Source of the DNA: Goodfellowiella coeruleoviolacea
Lineage (GTDB): Bacteria > Actinomycetota > Actinomycetes > Mycobacteriales > Pseudonocardiaceae
Assembly: GCF_024171785.1 (NCBI RefSeq)
Contig: NZ_JAMTCK010000002.1
Coordinates: forward strand, 558,001 to 622,000
Direction of reading: 5' to 3'
Length of the DNA stretch: 64,000 nt
The notes beneath the pieces are model-generated. The model was not told the origin of the DNA. It did not search any database and saw nothing but the letters and a program-made list of their open reading frames with translations. Shown here piece by piece: positions 25,817 to 49,923 of the stretch. A program made the translations under genes and the position numbers. Each line of letters starts with the position of its first letter. The stretch's first letter is position 1.

Positions 25817-28800
25817 GTGACTGTCAGGTTTCTGCTCCAGTCGTTCGACGAGCAGGTGCGCCGGATCCCGGACGCGCCAGCGGTGCGCTCGGGAACGGAA
25901 TCGCTGAGCTACGCCGAACTCGACGCGCGGGCCACCCGACTGGCGGGTCAGCTGGTCGCGCGCGGCGTGGGACCGGACGTGCTGGTCGGCGTGTGCGCCG
26001 AACGCGGCCCGGACCTGGTCGTCGGCATGCTCGGCGTGCTCAAGGCCGGTGGCGCCTACCTGCCGCTGGACCCGGGCCACCCGCGGGAGCGGCTGGCGTT
26101 CATGCTGGCCGACGCCGGGGTCGGCACGGTGCTGACCCAGCGGCGGTTCGCCGAGCGGGTGCCCGCGCCCGAGACGGCGCTGGTGCACCTGGACGCCGTC
26201 GGCACCGACGCCGAGCACCAGCCGGTCACGCCGCCCGCCCCCGCGGTGCGACCGGAACACCTGGCTTACGTCATCTACACCTCCGGCTCGACCGGCCGGC
26301 CCAAGGGCGTGGGCATCGAGCACCGGCAGCTCGCCGAGTACCTCGGCTACTGCGCGGCGAACTACCCCGGGCTGGCCGGTGCCGCGCTGCTGCACGGCTC
26401 GGTGGCCTTCGACCTGACGGTCACCACGGTGTGGGGACCGCTGGTCGTGGGCGGCTGCGTGCTGGTCGGCGACCTCGACGACAGCGCCCCGGCGCTGCCC
26501 AGGCAACCGTCGTTCGTCAAGGTCACGCCGAGCCACCTGCCGATGCTGCTGGCGCTGCCCGAGGCGTTCTCCCCGACCGGGGAACTGGTCATCGGCGGCG
26601 AGGCCCTGACCGACGGGGCACTGCGCCGCTGGCGGGAGCGACACCCGGGCGCCACCGTGGTCAACGAGTACGGGCCGACCGAGGCGACGGTGGGGTGTGT
26701 CGCCCTGTTCGTCGAACCCGGGGCCCGGCTGGCGCCCGGTCCGGTCGCCATCGGCGGCTCGGTCGCCGGTGCCCGCGCCTACGTGCTGGACGAGCGGCTG
26801 CGTCCGGTGGACGTGGGTGCGGAAGGCGAGCTGTACCTGGCCGGGCCCGGACTCGCCCGCGGCTACCTGGGACGGTTCGCGCTGACCGCCGAGCGGTTCG
26901 TGGCCGACCCGTTCCAGGGGCCGGGCCAGCGGATGTACCGCACCGGTGACGTGGTGCGCTGGGACACCGACGGCGTCCTGCACTACCTGGGGCGCGCCGA
27001 CGACCAGGTCAAGATCCGGGGCTACCGGATCGAGCCGGGCGAAATCGAGGCCGCGCTGCTGCGCCACCCGGCCGTGGCCGGTGCCGCGGTGGCGGCGCGC
27101 GGCGACACCCCGGAGAACCGGCGCCTGGTGGCCTACCTGGTGCCCACCGACCAGACCCTGCCCGACCCGGCCAGCCTGCGCGAGTTCCTCGCGCCCACGC
27201 TGCCCGAGCACATGGTCCCCGCCGCGTTCGTGCCGCTGGCGCGGCTGCCCCTGGCGCCGAGCGGCAAGCTGGACCGCGACGCGCTGCCCGATCCCGATTC
27301 CGAGGCCGCGCCGGCCGCGGCGGGCTCGCGCGAGCCGACGGGCCCGGTCGAGCAGACCATCGCCGCGATCTGGGCCGAGGTGCTCGGTCTTGAGCACGTC
27401 GGCGCCGACGAGGACTTCTTCGAGCTGGGCGGCAACTCCCTGCTGGCGTTCCGGGTGGTGCCCAGGGTCCGCGCCGCACTGGACGTGCAGCTGCCGGCCA
27501 GGGTGCTGTTCGACCACCGCACGGTGGCCGCGCTGGCCGCCCGCGCCGGCAACGCCGCCACCGACGTGCAGCAGGCCATTCCCTCGGTGCCGGCCACCGC
27601 GACCCTGCCGCTGTCCTTCCCCCAGCAGCGGTTCTGGTTCTTCCACGAGTTCGACCCCGACGCGGTGGAGTACAACGTCCACTTCGGATTCCGGCTGCAC
27701 GGCGAACTCGACCTGGCCGCGGTGCGGGCGGCGTGCGCCCGACTGGTGCAGCGGCACGAGCCGCTGCGCACCACCGTCGAACTCGTCGACGGCACGCCCA
27801 CCCAGGTGGTGCACCCGGCCACCGAACCGCCGGTCAGCGTGGTGGAGACCACCGAGGCCGAGCTGGAGCGGGTGCTCACCGACGAGATCAGCACCCCGTT
27901 CGACCTGGTCCACGGCCCGGTGGTGCGCTTCGTGGTGGTCCGACTCGGCACCGACGAGCACGTGCTGCTGTTCGGCCTGCACCACATCGCGGTGGACGGC
28001 TGGTCCATGGGGCTGCTGGTGGAGGAGTTCAGCGCGCTCTACAACGCGGGCGGCGTGGACCGGCTCGCCCCGCTGCCGCTGCGCTACGCCGACGCCGCGG
28101 TGTGGCAGCGCAACCTGCTCACCGACGCGCGGCTGGCCCCGCACCTGGACTACTGGCGGGAGAAGCTCGCCGACCTCGCGCCGCTGCAACTGCCCACCGA
28201 CCGCCCCCGGCCGGCCGTGCGCACCTCCGTGGGCCGCGACCACCGGTTCGCCCTGCCCGCCGCGCTCACCCGGGCGCTGACCGAGTTCAGCGCGGCGCAC
28301 GGGGCAACCCTGTTCATGACGTTGGTTGCCGCCTGCCAGGTGCTGTTCGCCAGGCACTCCGGGCAGCGGGACGTGGCCGTGGGCACCGCCGTGTCCGGCC
28401 GCGACCGGCCGGAGCTGGAACGCCTCGTCGGCTGCTTCATCAACACCCTGGTCCTGCGCTCCACAGTGGACGGACAGCAGTCCTTCGTGGACTTCCTGGG
28501 GCAGGTGAAGGAGACCGTGCTCGGTGCGTTCGCGCACCAGGAGGTTCCGTTCGAACGCCTGGTGGACGAGCTGTGCCAGGAGCGTGACGCCAGCCGCACC
28601 CCGCTGGTGCAGGCGATGGTGGTGCTGCAGAGCGGCCTGCACAAGTCGTTGACGCTGACCGGGGCGCGGGCCGAGCGGCTGGCGCTGCCCGAGGTGTCCG
28701 CCATCTTCGACATCTCCATCGAGTTCACCGAGCAGGCCGACGGCGGGCTCGACGTGCTGGTCAAGTACAACACCGACCTGTTCGACGCCGGGACCGTGGC

Positions 28801-31800
28801 GGCGATGTCCACGCGGCTGACCACGCTGCTGGGCGCGCTGCCCGACCACGCGGCCCGATCCGTCGCCCAGCTGCCGATGCTGACCGACGCCGAGACCGCG
28901 CTGGTCGTGAACGGCTGGAACGACACCGCCGTCGACCACCCGGACGAGCGCGGCGTGTCCGAACTGTTCGAGGAGCAGGCCCGACGCACACCCGACGCGG
29001 TCGCGCTGGTCGCCGAGACCGGCACGCTCAGCTACGCCGACCTCAACGCGCGCGCCAACCAGCTGGCGCACCTGCTGCTCGCCAGGGGAGTGGGCGCCGA
29101 GTCCACCGTGGCCGTGCTGCTGGACCGCACCCCGGGCGCGGTGGTGGCCATGCTGGCCGTGCTCAAGGCCGGTGCCGCCTACGTCCCGCTGCACAGCAGC
29201 TACCCGGTCGAGCGGCTGCGCCGGGTGGTCGACGAGGTTGGCGCGCCCCTGCTGCTCACCGACCAGGCCATGCGGGACCGGGCACTGGCCGTGGGTTGCG
29301 CGGTGATCGAGGTGGACGCCGATCCGGAGATCACCGCCCAGCCCACCACCAACCCCGGTGTGCCGCTGCGCGCCGACCGGCTGGCGTACGTGATGTTCAC
29401 CTCGGGCTCGACCGGGGTGCCCAAGGGCGTGGCCGTCACCCACGGCAACATCGTGGCGCTCGTCGCGGACCACCGATGGCGCAACGGCAACCACGACCGG
29501 GTGCTGTTCCACTCGCCGCACGCCTTTGACGCGGCCACCTACGAGATGTGGCAGCCGCTGTTGTCCGGCGGCACGGTCATCGTCGCGCCGGGCGAGCTGA
29601 CCCCCCAACGCGTCCAGGCCCTCGCGGCCGCCCACCAGGTCACCGCGATGTGGTTGACCTCGGCGTTGTTCAGCCTGTTCGCCAACGAGGATCCCGGCTG
29701 CTTCGCCGGCCTGCGCGAGGTGTGGACCGGCGGTGAGGCGGTGTCGGTCGACGCCGTCGACCGGGTGCTCGCGCACTGCCCGGAACTGACCGTGGTCAAC
29801 GGCTACGGCCCGACCGAGACCACCACCTTCGCCACCTGCCGGCCGTTGACGGCGGGGCTCGCCGTCGCCCCGATCGGCCGGCCCATGGACAACATGCGCG
29901 GCTACGTGCTGGACGAGCAGCTGACCCCGGTGCCACCCGGTGTGCCCGGTGAGCTGTACCTGGCCGGTGCCGGTCTGGCGCGCGGCTACTTCGGTCGGCC
30001 GGGGTTGACCGCGGAGCGGTTCGTGGCTGACCCGTTCGGCGACGGCGGTCGGCTGTACCGGACCGGCGACGTGGTGCGCTGGACCGCCGACGGCGAGTTC
30101 GAGTTCGTCGGCCGCACCGACGGACAGGTCAAGATCCGCGGCTTCCGCATCGAGCTGGGCGAGATCGAGATGGCCCTGCGCGGACACGAGTCCGTGGCCG
30201 ACGCCGTGGTCAGCGTCCGTCAGGACGGGGGCCGCAAGTACCTGGCCGCCTACCTGACCAGTGCGACGGACACCGAGGTGGACAGCGCGGCGCTGCGCGC
30301 CCACCTCGGCCGGACCCTGCCCGAGTACATGGTGCCCAGCGCGTTCGTCACGCTGGCCGCGTTCCCGCTGACCGCCACGGCCAAGGTCGACCACCGGGCG
30401 CTGCCCGACCCGAGGGCGCTGACCCCGGCGGACGCGGGCGACGACCACGTCGCGCCCACCGACCCGGTGCAGGCCGAACTCAGCCGGATCTGGGCCGAGA
30501 CGATCGGTGTGGACCGGGTGGGCGTGACCGACAACTTCTTCGCCCTGGGCGGCGACTCCATCCTGGCGATCCAGGTGGTGTCCCGGGCCCAGCGGGCCGG
30601 GCTGCGGCTGACGTCCAAGGACCTGTTCCGCTGGCAGACCATCGCCGACCTGGCCCCGCACGTGGTGCGCGACCAGGCCACCCCGCGAACCAGCGCTCCG
30701 GTCACCGGGCCGGCCCCGCTGACCCCCATCCAGCACTACCTGTTCGACCGGTTCACCCGGCCGAGGCTGTTCAACCAGTACCTCACCGCGGAACTCGCGC
30801 CGGACGTGGACGAGGCGGCGCTGCGCACGGCCCTGATCGCCCTGACCGAGCAGCACGACGCGCTGCGCTCGCGCTACACCCAGGGCGAGGACGGCTGGAG
30901 CCAGGACGTCGCCGCCACAGTGGACGGTGAGATCCTGCGCATCGCCGAGCCCGGCGTCGATCCGGTTTCGCTGTCCGATGTGGACATCGAGCGGGGTCCA
31001 CTGCTGACCGCCGTGCTGTCCAGGGGGGCCACGCCGACGCTGCTGCTGACCGTGCACCACCTGGTGGTCGACGGCGTGTCCTGGCGGATCCTGCTGGAGG
31101 ACCTGGCCACCGGCTACGCCCAGGCGTGCGCCGGCCGCCCCGTCGACCTCGGTCCCCGGACGAGTTCCTTCCGCGACTGGGCGATCCGGCTCACCGAGCA
31201 CGTGACCGGTGGCGGTTTCGCCGACGAACTGCCCTTCTGGAGCGCGCGGGGCTCGGCCGAGGACGCCGGGATCCCGCGGGACCGCTCCGGCCCGAACACC
31301 GTGGACACCACCCGGGAGGCCCGCGTCCGGCTGGACGCCGACCTGACCCGCGCCCTGCTGCGGGAGGTGCCCGACGTGTACCGCACCGAGATCAACGACG
31401 TGCTGCTGGCCGCACTGGCCCGGGTGCTGTCCCGGTGGACCGGACGCGAGCGGGTGCTGGTGGCCCTGGAGGGCCACGGCCGCGAGGAGCTGTTCGACGA
31501 GATCGACCTCAGCCGCACGGTCGGCTGGTTCACCAGCTACTTCCCGGTGACCCTGGTGGACACCGGCGGCGACTGGGCGCGGCAGCTGAAGTCGGTCAAG
31601 GAGCAGCTGCGCGCGGTGCCCCGGCGCGGTGTCGGCTACGGCGCGCTGCGCTACCTCGGCGCGGCGGACCGGCTTCCCGAGATCACCCCGCAGGTCAGCT
31701 TCAACTACCTGGGCCAGTTCGACGGCGGTGCCGCCGACACCGGGCCGCTGCGCGCGGTGTCCGCGATCGAGCTGCGCCAGGACCCGGCGGACCGGCGCGG

Positions 31801-34800
31801 CCACGCCCTGGAGATTGTCGGCGCGGTGCGCTCCGGCCAGCTGGAGTTCACCTGGAGCTACTCGGCCAACCAGCACGACGCGTCCACAGTGGAGCGCCTG
31901 GCCGCCGAGTTCGCCGACGCCGTCACGGCGATCGTCCAGCACTGCACCACACCCGGTGCCGGCGGGCGCACCCCGTCGGACTTCCCGCTGGCCCGGCTGG
32001 ACCAGGTCGCGGTGGACCGGCTGGTCGAGGACGGGCGCTCGGTCGCGGACATCTACCCGTTGACCCCGATGCAGAGCGGAATCCTCTACGACACGCTGAT
32101 GGCGCCCGAGTCCGACGCCTACCTCGTGCAGTTCGACGTGCTGCTGGACGGGGTGGACGACCTGGACGCGCTGGCCGCGGCGTGGCAGCGGGTGGTGGAC
32201 CGGACACCGGTGCTGCGCACCGCCATCGTGGGCGCGGGCGGTGACGAGCCGCTGCAGGTGGTGCACGCCCACGTCCAGGTCCCGGTCAGCCAGCACGACC
32301 TGCGCGGCCACGCCGACCCCGAGACCGAGCTGCGGCGCATCGTCGACGCGGACTGGGCCCGGCGGTTGGACCTGAGCGCGGTCCCGCTCACCCGGGTCAC
32401 CCTCGTCCGGCTGTCCGACACCGAAGTGCGGATGATCTGGCTGGTCCACCACATCCTGCTGGACGGGTGGAGCGCGCACCGGCTGCTGGCCGAGGTGTGC
32501 GCGGCCTACGCGGGCCGGCCAGCCGCACCGAGCCGGCCGTTCCGCGACTACCTCGCCTGGCTGGCCGAGCAGGACCAGACCGTGGCCGAGGCGCACTGGC
32601 GGTCCGTGCTGGCCGGGTTCACCACGCTGACCCGGCTGCCCTACGACCGGCCACCCACCACCGCCTACCGGCCCCGCTCCACCGAGTGGGTGGACATCGC
32701 CGTGCCCGAGGAGGTGACCGCGCGGCTCACCGACCTGGTCCGCGCCGCGAAGCTGACGATGAACACCCTGGTCCAGGGCGCGTGGGCGGTGCTGCTGGCG
32801 CGGCTGGGCGGCGAGGCGGACGTGTGCTTCGGCGCCACCGTGTCCGGTCGCCCCGCCGACCTGGTCGGCGCCGACGAGATCGCCGGCATCCTGATCAACA
32901 CCCTGCCGGTGCGGGTGCGGGTCGACGGGACCCGCGACCTGGTGCCGTGGCTGCTGGAGCTGCAGGACGCGCAGGCGCAGGCCAGGGAGTTCGAGTCGGT
33001 GGCGCTGTCCCAGGTGCAGGCCTGGAGCGAGCTGCCCGCCGGCACCCGGCTGTTCGACAGCATCCTGGTGTTCGAGAACTACCCGATCGACCGCTCCGCG
33101 CCGGCACCGCGCATCCGCGAGGTGACCGCCAACGAGGTCAACGGCTACCCGCTGAACGTGGTGGTCTACCCCGGCCAGCGGCTGTCGTTCACGCTGCGCT
33201 TCGACCCGGAGCTGTTCGACGCCACCACGGTGCGCCGGCTCGGCGGGCACCTGGTCGCGCTGCTGACCGGGGTCGCCGAGCAGGCCGACGCCCGCGTCGG
33301 GGCCATCCCGCTGCTCACCCCGGCCGACGCCCGCCGGGTGCTGACCGAGTGGAACGACACGGCCCAGCCGGTCCCGGCCGCGCGGACCGTGCCCGAGCTG
33401 TTCGCCGAGCAGGTGCGGCGCACCCCGGACGCGGTCGCCCTGGTGTCCGACGAGGGCGAGGTCAGCTACGCCGAACTGGACGCCCGCGCCGAACGGCTGG
33501 CCCGGCTGCTGGTGGCCAGGGGCGTGACCGCCGAGTCGCGGGTGGCCATGCTGATGGGCCGCACCAGCAACGCGGTGGTGGCCATGCTGGCCGTGCTCAG
33601 GGCGGGCGGGGTGTACGTGCCGCTGCACGCCAGCTACCCGGCCGAGCGGCTGCGCTGGGTGGCCGACGACGTGGCCGCCGTGCTGGTCCTCACCGACCAG
33701 TCGCTGGCCGACCAGGCGCGGGCCACCGGCCGGCCGGTGCTCGTGGTCGACACCGACCAGCCCGACGTGACCGCGTCGCTGCCCACCTCGTCCGGGGCGG
33801 ACCGGCTGGCGTACGTGATGTTCACCTCGGGCTCCACCGGGCTGCCCAAGGGCGTGGCCGTCACCCACGGCAACATCGTGGCGCTGGCCGCCGACCACCG
33901 CTGGCGCTCCGGCGGCCACGAGCGGGTGCTGTTCCACTCGCCGCACGCCTTTGACGCGGCCACCTATGAGATCTGGGTGCCCCTGCTGTCCGGTGGTCGG
34001 GTGGTGCTCGCGCCGGGTGAACTCGACGCGCGCGGCCTGGCCAGGCTGGTCTCCGCGCACGGGGTGACCGCCGTGTTCATCACCACGGCGCTGTTCAACC
34101 TGTTCGCCGAGGAGGCGCCGGACTGCTTCGCCGGGCTGCGGGAGGTGTGGACCGGGGGCGAGGCCGCGTCGCTGAAGGCGTTCGAGCAGGTGCTGGCGCA
34201 CTGCCCGGGCACCGAGGTGGTGCACGTCTACGGGCCCACCGAGACCACCACCTTCGCCACCTGCCGCCCGATGGCCGAGGGCAGCGGTGCCGCGCCCATC
34301 GGCCGGCCCATGGACAACATGCGCGGCTACGTGCTCGACGAGCACCTGACGCCGGTGCCGCCGGGCCTGCCCGGTGAGCTGTACCTGGCCGGTGCCGGTC
34401 TGGCGCGCGGCTACTTCGGTCGGCCGGGGTTGACCGCGGAGCGGTTCGTGGCCGACCCGTTCGGCGACGGCGGTCGGCTGTACCGGACCGGCGACGTGGT
34501 GCGGTGGACCGCCGACGGGGAACTGGAGTTCCTGGGCCGGGCCGACGGGCAGGTCAAGATCCGCGGTTTCCGCATCGAGCTGGGCGAGATCGAGGCGGCG
34601 CTGCGCGGACACGAGTCCGTGGCCGACGCGGTGGTCGTCGCCCACGACGAGGACGGCCGCAAGTACCTGGCCGCCTACCTGACCGCGGCGGCCGGTGCCA
34701 GTCCCGACCCCGGCGCGCTGGCCGAGGCGCTGGCCAGCCAGCTGCCCGAGTACATGGTGCCGTCGGTGTTCGTCCCGCTCGACCGGATTCCGCTGACCAG

Positions 34801-35112
34801 CAACGGAAAGGTCGACCGCCGGGCGCTGCCGGACCCGCGCCCGCACCGGGTCGGCGCCGCCGAGCACGTCGCCCCGCGCAACGCCACCGAGCAGGCGCTG
34901 GCCCGGATCTGGGCCGAGGTGCTCTCCGCCGAGCGGATCGGCGTGCACGACAGCTTCTTCGCGCTGGGCGGCGACTCGATCACCGCGCTGCGCATGCTGT
35001 CCCGGCTGCGGCGCGCGTTCGGCGTGGCGGTGTCGCCGCGCGAGCTGTTCGACGCCCCCACGATCGGGGCACTGGCCGAGACCGTGCTGGACCGCGTCCT
35101 GGGAGAGCTGCG

Positions 35113-35116
<4 letters not shown>
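25817..35116 (+). CDS. NRPS 1: A-T / C-A-T-E / C-A-T (modules 1-3)
   Basis: 3,099 residues. GTG 25817 is chosen because GGGGG (25807-25811) lies five bases ahead; GTG 25799 is an alternative. Domains (approximate residues): A1 1-510, T1 with Ser ~541 (LGGNS), C2 590-1030 (HHIAVDG), A2 1050-1530, T2 ~1580 (LGGDS), E 1630-2060 (HHLVVDG, EGHGRE), C3 2070-2510 (HHILLDG), A3 2520-3000, T3 ~3054. Hand-aligned specificity codes: A1 DLTKVGEVGK (asparagine type), A2 DAYWWGGTFK (valine type), A3 DAYFWGVTFK (branched aliphatic, isoleucine-like). There is no starter condensation domain, so the peptide begins with a free amine, needed for head-to-tail closure. C3 follows an epimerase and should be DCL. 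The last four bases overlap NRPS 2. Confidence 0.96.
29945..30078 (+). repeat. Near-identical A-domain segment, copy 1 (in A2)
   Basis: 134 bases matching 34370-34503 with one mismatch (T at 30028). They encode the same stretch, starting [19 protein letters not shown], just after the substrate pocket. The flanking parts of A2 and A3 are also very similar but differ at pocket residues. This points to recent duplication or gene conversion between modules 2 and 3. Confidence 0.9.
34370..34503 (+). repeat. Near-identical A-domain segment, copy 2 (in A3)
   Basis: Partner of 29945-30078, offset 4,425 bases. The identity covers the core A5-A8 part of the adenylation domain and ends where A3 continues with a different codon choice (GCG for GCC in the following tryptophan context). 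Confidence 0.9.
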
Positions 35117-47313
<12,197 letters not shown>

Positions 47314-47320
47314 GTGAACC

Positions 47321-48619
47321 GTGCCCAACGAGCAGGATCTCGGGTCGCTGCTGGCCCGGCTGGCCGAACGCCACCGGGTCCCCGGCGCCCAGCTCAGCGT
47401 CTGCCACGACAGCGCCTCGGTCACGGTGGTGACCGGCCGGGAACGCCACGGCGCGGCCACGCCGGTCACCGCGCGGTCGGCGTTCCCGCTGGGGTCGCTC
47501 ACCAAGCCGTTCACCGCGGCGCTGGCCATGGTCCTGGTCGCCGACGGCGATCTGGACCTCGACGAGCCGGTGGCCGGCTATCACCCCGGGGTGACCCTGC
47601 GCCGCCTGCTCAGTCACACCGCCGGGCTGGAGTCCAACGTGGACGAACAGGCCGCGGCCGGGGTGCCGCGCCGCCGCTGGGTGACCCGCTACCCGGCGCG
47701 GCTGGCCCCGGAGCACCCGCCGGGCACGGTGTTCTCCTACTCCAACGTCGGTTACCTGCTGGCCGGCCACCTGGTGGAGGAGGTGACCGGACTGGACTGG
47801 GCCGAGGCGGTGGAGTCGGTGCTGCTGCGACCGCTGGGCATCACCCCGGCGTTCGTGGTGGGCGCCGCGGGCAGCCGTGGAGTGGTGTGCGGGCACGTGC
47901 TGACCGACGACCGGGTGCTGCCCGTGGCCGAGCAGGTGATGCCCGAGGTCGAGGCGCCCAACGGCGCGCTCGCGCTGTCCTCGGCCGACCTGCTCGCCTT
48001 CGCGGCGCTGTTCTCGGCGAACTCCCCGGCCCCCGACGTGCTCGACCCGGCCACGGCCGCGCTGATGTGCCAGGACCAGCTCGCCGACGTGCGGGTCGGC
48101 CCGTACGGCATGGCCGACGGGTGGGGCCTGGGCTGGGCGCGCTACCGCGGCGCGGGCGCCGACTGGTTCGGCCACGACGGCACCGGCGACGGCACCTCCT
48201 GCCACCTGCGGTTCGACCCGGAGCGCGGCACGGCCGTCGCGCTCACCACCAACGGCTCGACCGGCGCGGCGCTGTGGCGGGAGCTGTGCGCCGAACTGGC
48301 CGAGCGGCACGTGCTGCCCCCGGAGTGGGGGCGCGAGCCCGGCGAGGCCACCCCGGTCGCCGGGCCACCGGACGGCGCCGGCCACTACGCCAACGGGCCC
48401 GCCGAGTTCGTGGTGACCAGGCAGGACGACGACGGTCTCGCGCTGGTGCTCGACGGTGCCCAGGCCGTCCCGCTGACCTGCCTGCCCGACCTGCGCTTCC
48501 AGCTCCGCCTCGGCACGACGGTCCTGAGTGGACGGTTCCTGCGCGACCCGGACACCGGCGGCATCGACCACATCCAGGTGACCGGCCGACTGGCCCGGCG
48601 GCGGCAGGTGACCGGATGA
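47321..48619 (+). CDS. Penicillin-binding-protein-type thioesterase (peptide cyclase)
   Basis: 432 residues with a serine beta-lactamase/PBP fold: catalytic Ser59-x-x-Lys62 (GSLTK), Tyr140-Ser-Asn142 (YSNVGY) and His285-Asp-Gly (GHDGTGDGT). A C-terminal ~110-residue beta-rich domain follows, as in SurE. There is no signal peptide or membrane anchor, so it is cytoplasmic, unlike true penicillin-binding proteins. PBP-type thioesterases (SurE and relatives) take a peptide with a D-residue at its C-terminus from the last carrier domain and close it head-to-tail. Here the preceding NRPS ends in an epimerase and lacks a TE, and this GTG lies seven bases after its stop, so the role is strongly supported by context. 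A simple esterase or beta-lactamase role is less likely. Confidence 0.9.
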   Translation: MPNEQDLGSLLARLAERHRVPGAQLSVCHDSASVTVVTGRERHGAATPVTARSAFPLGSLTKPFTAALAMVLVADGDLDLDEPVAGYHPGVTLRRLLSHTAGLESNVDEQAAAGVPRRRWVTRYPARLAPEHPPGTVFSYSNVGYLLAGHLVEEVTGLDWAEAVESVLLRPLGITPAFVVGAAGSRGVVCGHVLTDDRVLPVAEQVMPEVEAPNGALALSSADLLAFAALFSANSPAPDVLDPATAALMCQDQLADVRVGPYGMADGWGLGWARYRGAGADWFGHDGTGDGTSCHLRFDPERGTAVALTTNGSTGAALWRELCAELAERHVLPPEWGREPGEATPVAGPPDGAGHYANGPAEFVVTRQDDDGLALVLDGAQAVPLTCLPDLRFQLRLGTTVLSGRFLRDPDTGGIDHIQVTGRLARRRQVTG

Positions 48620-49923
48620 GCGCGCCCGTGCCGCTGTCCCGCAACCGCCACTACCACATCCTGTGGAGCAGCCAGCTCTTCTCCGAACTGGCCGCCGAGA
48701 TCACCCAGATCGCCTTCCCCCTGCTGATCCTCGCGCTGGCCGGCTCCCCGCTGAGCATCGGCATCGCCTCGTCGGTGTTGATGGCGGCGAACATGGTCGC
48801 GATCGTGCCGGCCGGGGTGATCGCCGACCGGTGGAACCGCAAGCGGATCATGCTGGTGTGCATGGGGCTGCGCGCCGCCGTGATGACCGGCCTGGCGTTG
48901 GCCGTGCTCACCGGCACCGCCGGGTTCGCGCTGGTGCTCGTGGTCGCGGCGGTCGAGGGGTTCCTCGGGGCCGTGTTCGACCCGGTGGAACACGCGGCAC
49001 TGCCCCAGGTGGTGCCCGCCGACCAGCTGGCTCGGGCGGTGGCCCGCAACAGCGCCCGGCCGTTCGTGGCCACCCTGCTCGGCCCGGCACTGGCCGGTTT
49101 CCTGTTCACCGTGCACCCGGTCACCCCGATCGCCGCGGACGCGGTGATGCTCGGACTGTCCTTCGTGGCCCTGGTGTTCCTGCGGCTGCCGCGTCGCGTG
49201 TCCACTCCGGACGATGGCGAACCGGCCCAGGGGATCGGCGCCGACGTCGCCGAGGGCTTCCGCTGGCTGCTGGGCAATCCACTGCTGCGCGTCACCCTGC
49301 TGTGGATGATCGTGTGCAACCTGGTGTTCAGCGCGCTGGTGATCATCGTGCTCGCGGTCTCCGGCGAACAGAACGTCGAGGCCGGCGAGATCGGCCTGAC
49401 CATGGCCTGCATGGGGGCCGGCGGTCTGCTGGGCGGGGTGTTCGCCGACCGGCTGCGCGCGGCCCTGCCCGAGCCGGTGATCCTGCTCGGGTTCTCCTGG
49501 CTGGCCGCGGCCCTGGTCGGCGCCATGGCCCTGACCCCGCCGGGGATCCTGCTCGGGGTGCTGCTCGGCGTGATGATGTTCTTCGTGCCGGTGGCCAACA
49601 CCATGGTGCTCACCTACCAGCTGGTCACCACCCCCGACCGGCTGCGGGGCAGGATGAGCAGCATTCTCGGGTTCTGCTCGGGCGGGGCGGGCGCACTCGG
49701 CCCGCTGCTGGGCGGTCTGCTCGCCGACTCCGGTGCGACGCCCGGGCTGCTGGCCTGTTCCGCCGTGCTGGCCGCGGTCGCGCTCGCGGTCACGGCCAGC
49801 CCCCGGCTGCGCCGGTTCCCGTCGGTGCGCCCCGGGCCGGCCACCCCGGACGGGCAGGCCGCCGCAGCTGGGCGGGACGCCGACGGGGAGGGCGCGGAGG
49901 AGACCGTGGACGCGCGTGGCTGA
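48616..49923 (+). CDS. MFS exporter
   Basis: 435 residues with 12 likely membrane helices. The first helices read ITQIAFPLLILALAG, and the loop after helix 2 has the MFS signature GVIADRWNRKRIM. It resembles enterobactin exporter/macrolide efflux-type MFS proteins, which lack the big central loop of 14-helix exporters. The ATG overlaps the thioesterase stop (ATGA). The place right after the release enzyme suggests export of the finished peptide and perhaps self-resistance. Its last ~40 residues are hydrophilic and acidic, overlapping the start of the histidine kinase gene by eight bases. Confidence 0.93.
   Translation: MSAPVPLSRNRHYHILWSSQLFSELAAEITQIAFPLLILALAGSPLSIGIASSVLMAANMVAIVPAGVIADRWNRKRIMLVCMGLRAAVMTGLALAVLTGTAGFALVLVVAAVEGFLGAVFDPVEHAALPQVVPADQLARAVARNSARPFVATLLGPALAGFLFTVHPVTPIAADAVMLGLSFVALVFLRLPRRVSTPDDGEPAQGIGADVAEGFRWLLGNPLLRVTLLWMIVCNLVFSALVIIVLAVSGEQNVEAGEIGLTMACMGAGGLLGGVFADRLRAALPEPVILLGFSWLAAALVGAMALTPPGILLGVLLGVMMFFVPVANTMVLTYQLVTTPDRLRGRMSSILGFCSGGAGALGPLLGGLLADSGATPGLLACSAVLAAVALAVTASPRLRRFPSVRPGPATPDGQAAAAGRDADGEGAEETVDARG

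Noticed and set aside
25772-34948. Huge minus-strand open frame of about 3,000 residues opposite NRPS 1
   Set aside because: It is the antisense shadow of the NRPS gene, caused by high GC; it is repetitive in Gly/His/Arg/Gln and has no domain.
34504-35112. Upstream extension of the NRPS 2 reading frame into NRPS 1
   Set aside because: The extension lies out of frame inside A3-T3 of NRPS 1 and is Arg/Gly-rich; the ATG at 35113, overlapping the NRPS 1 stop, is the natural start.
47321-48619. Serine beta-lactamase giving antibiotic resistance
   Set aside because: SxxK/YxN/HxG motifs also fit, but there is no signal peptide, and the gene is coupled to an NRPS that ends in an epimerase and lacks a TE; a PBP-type thioesterase explains all of this.
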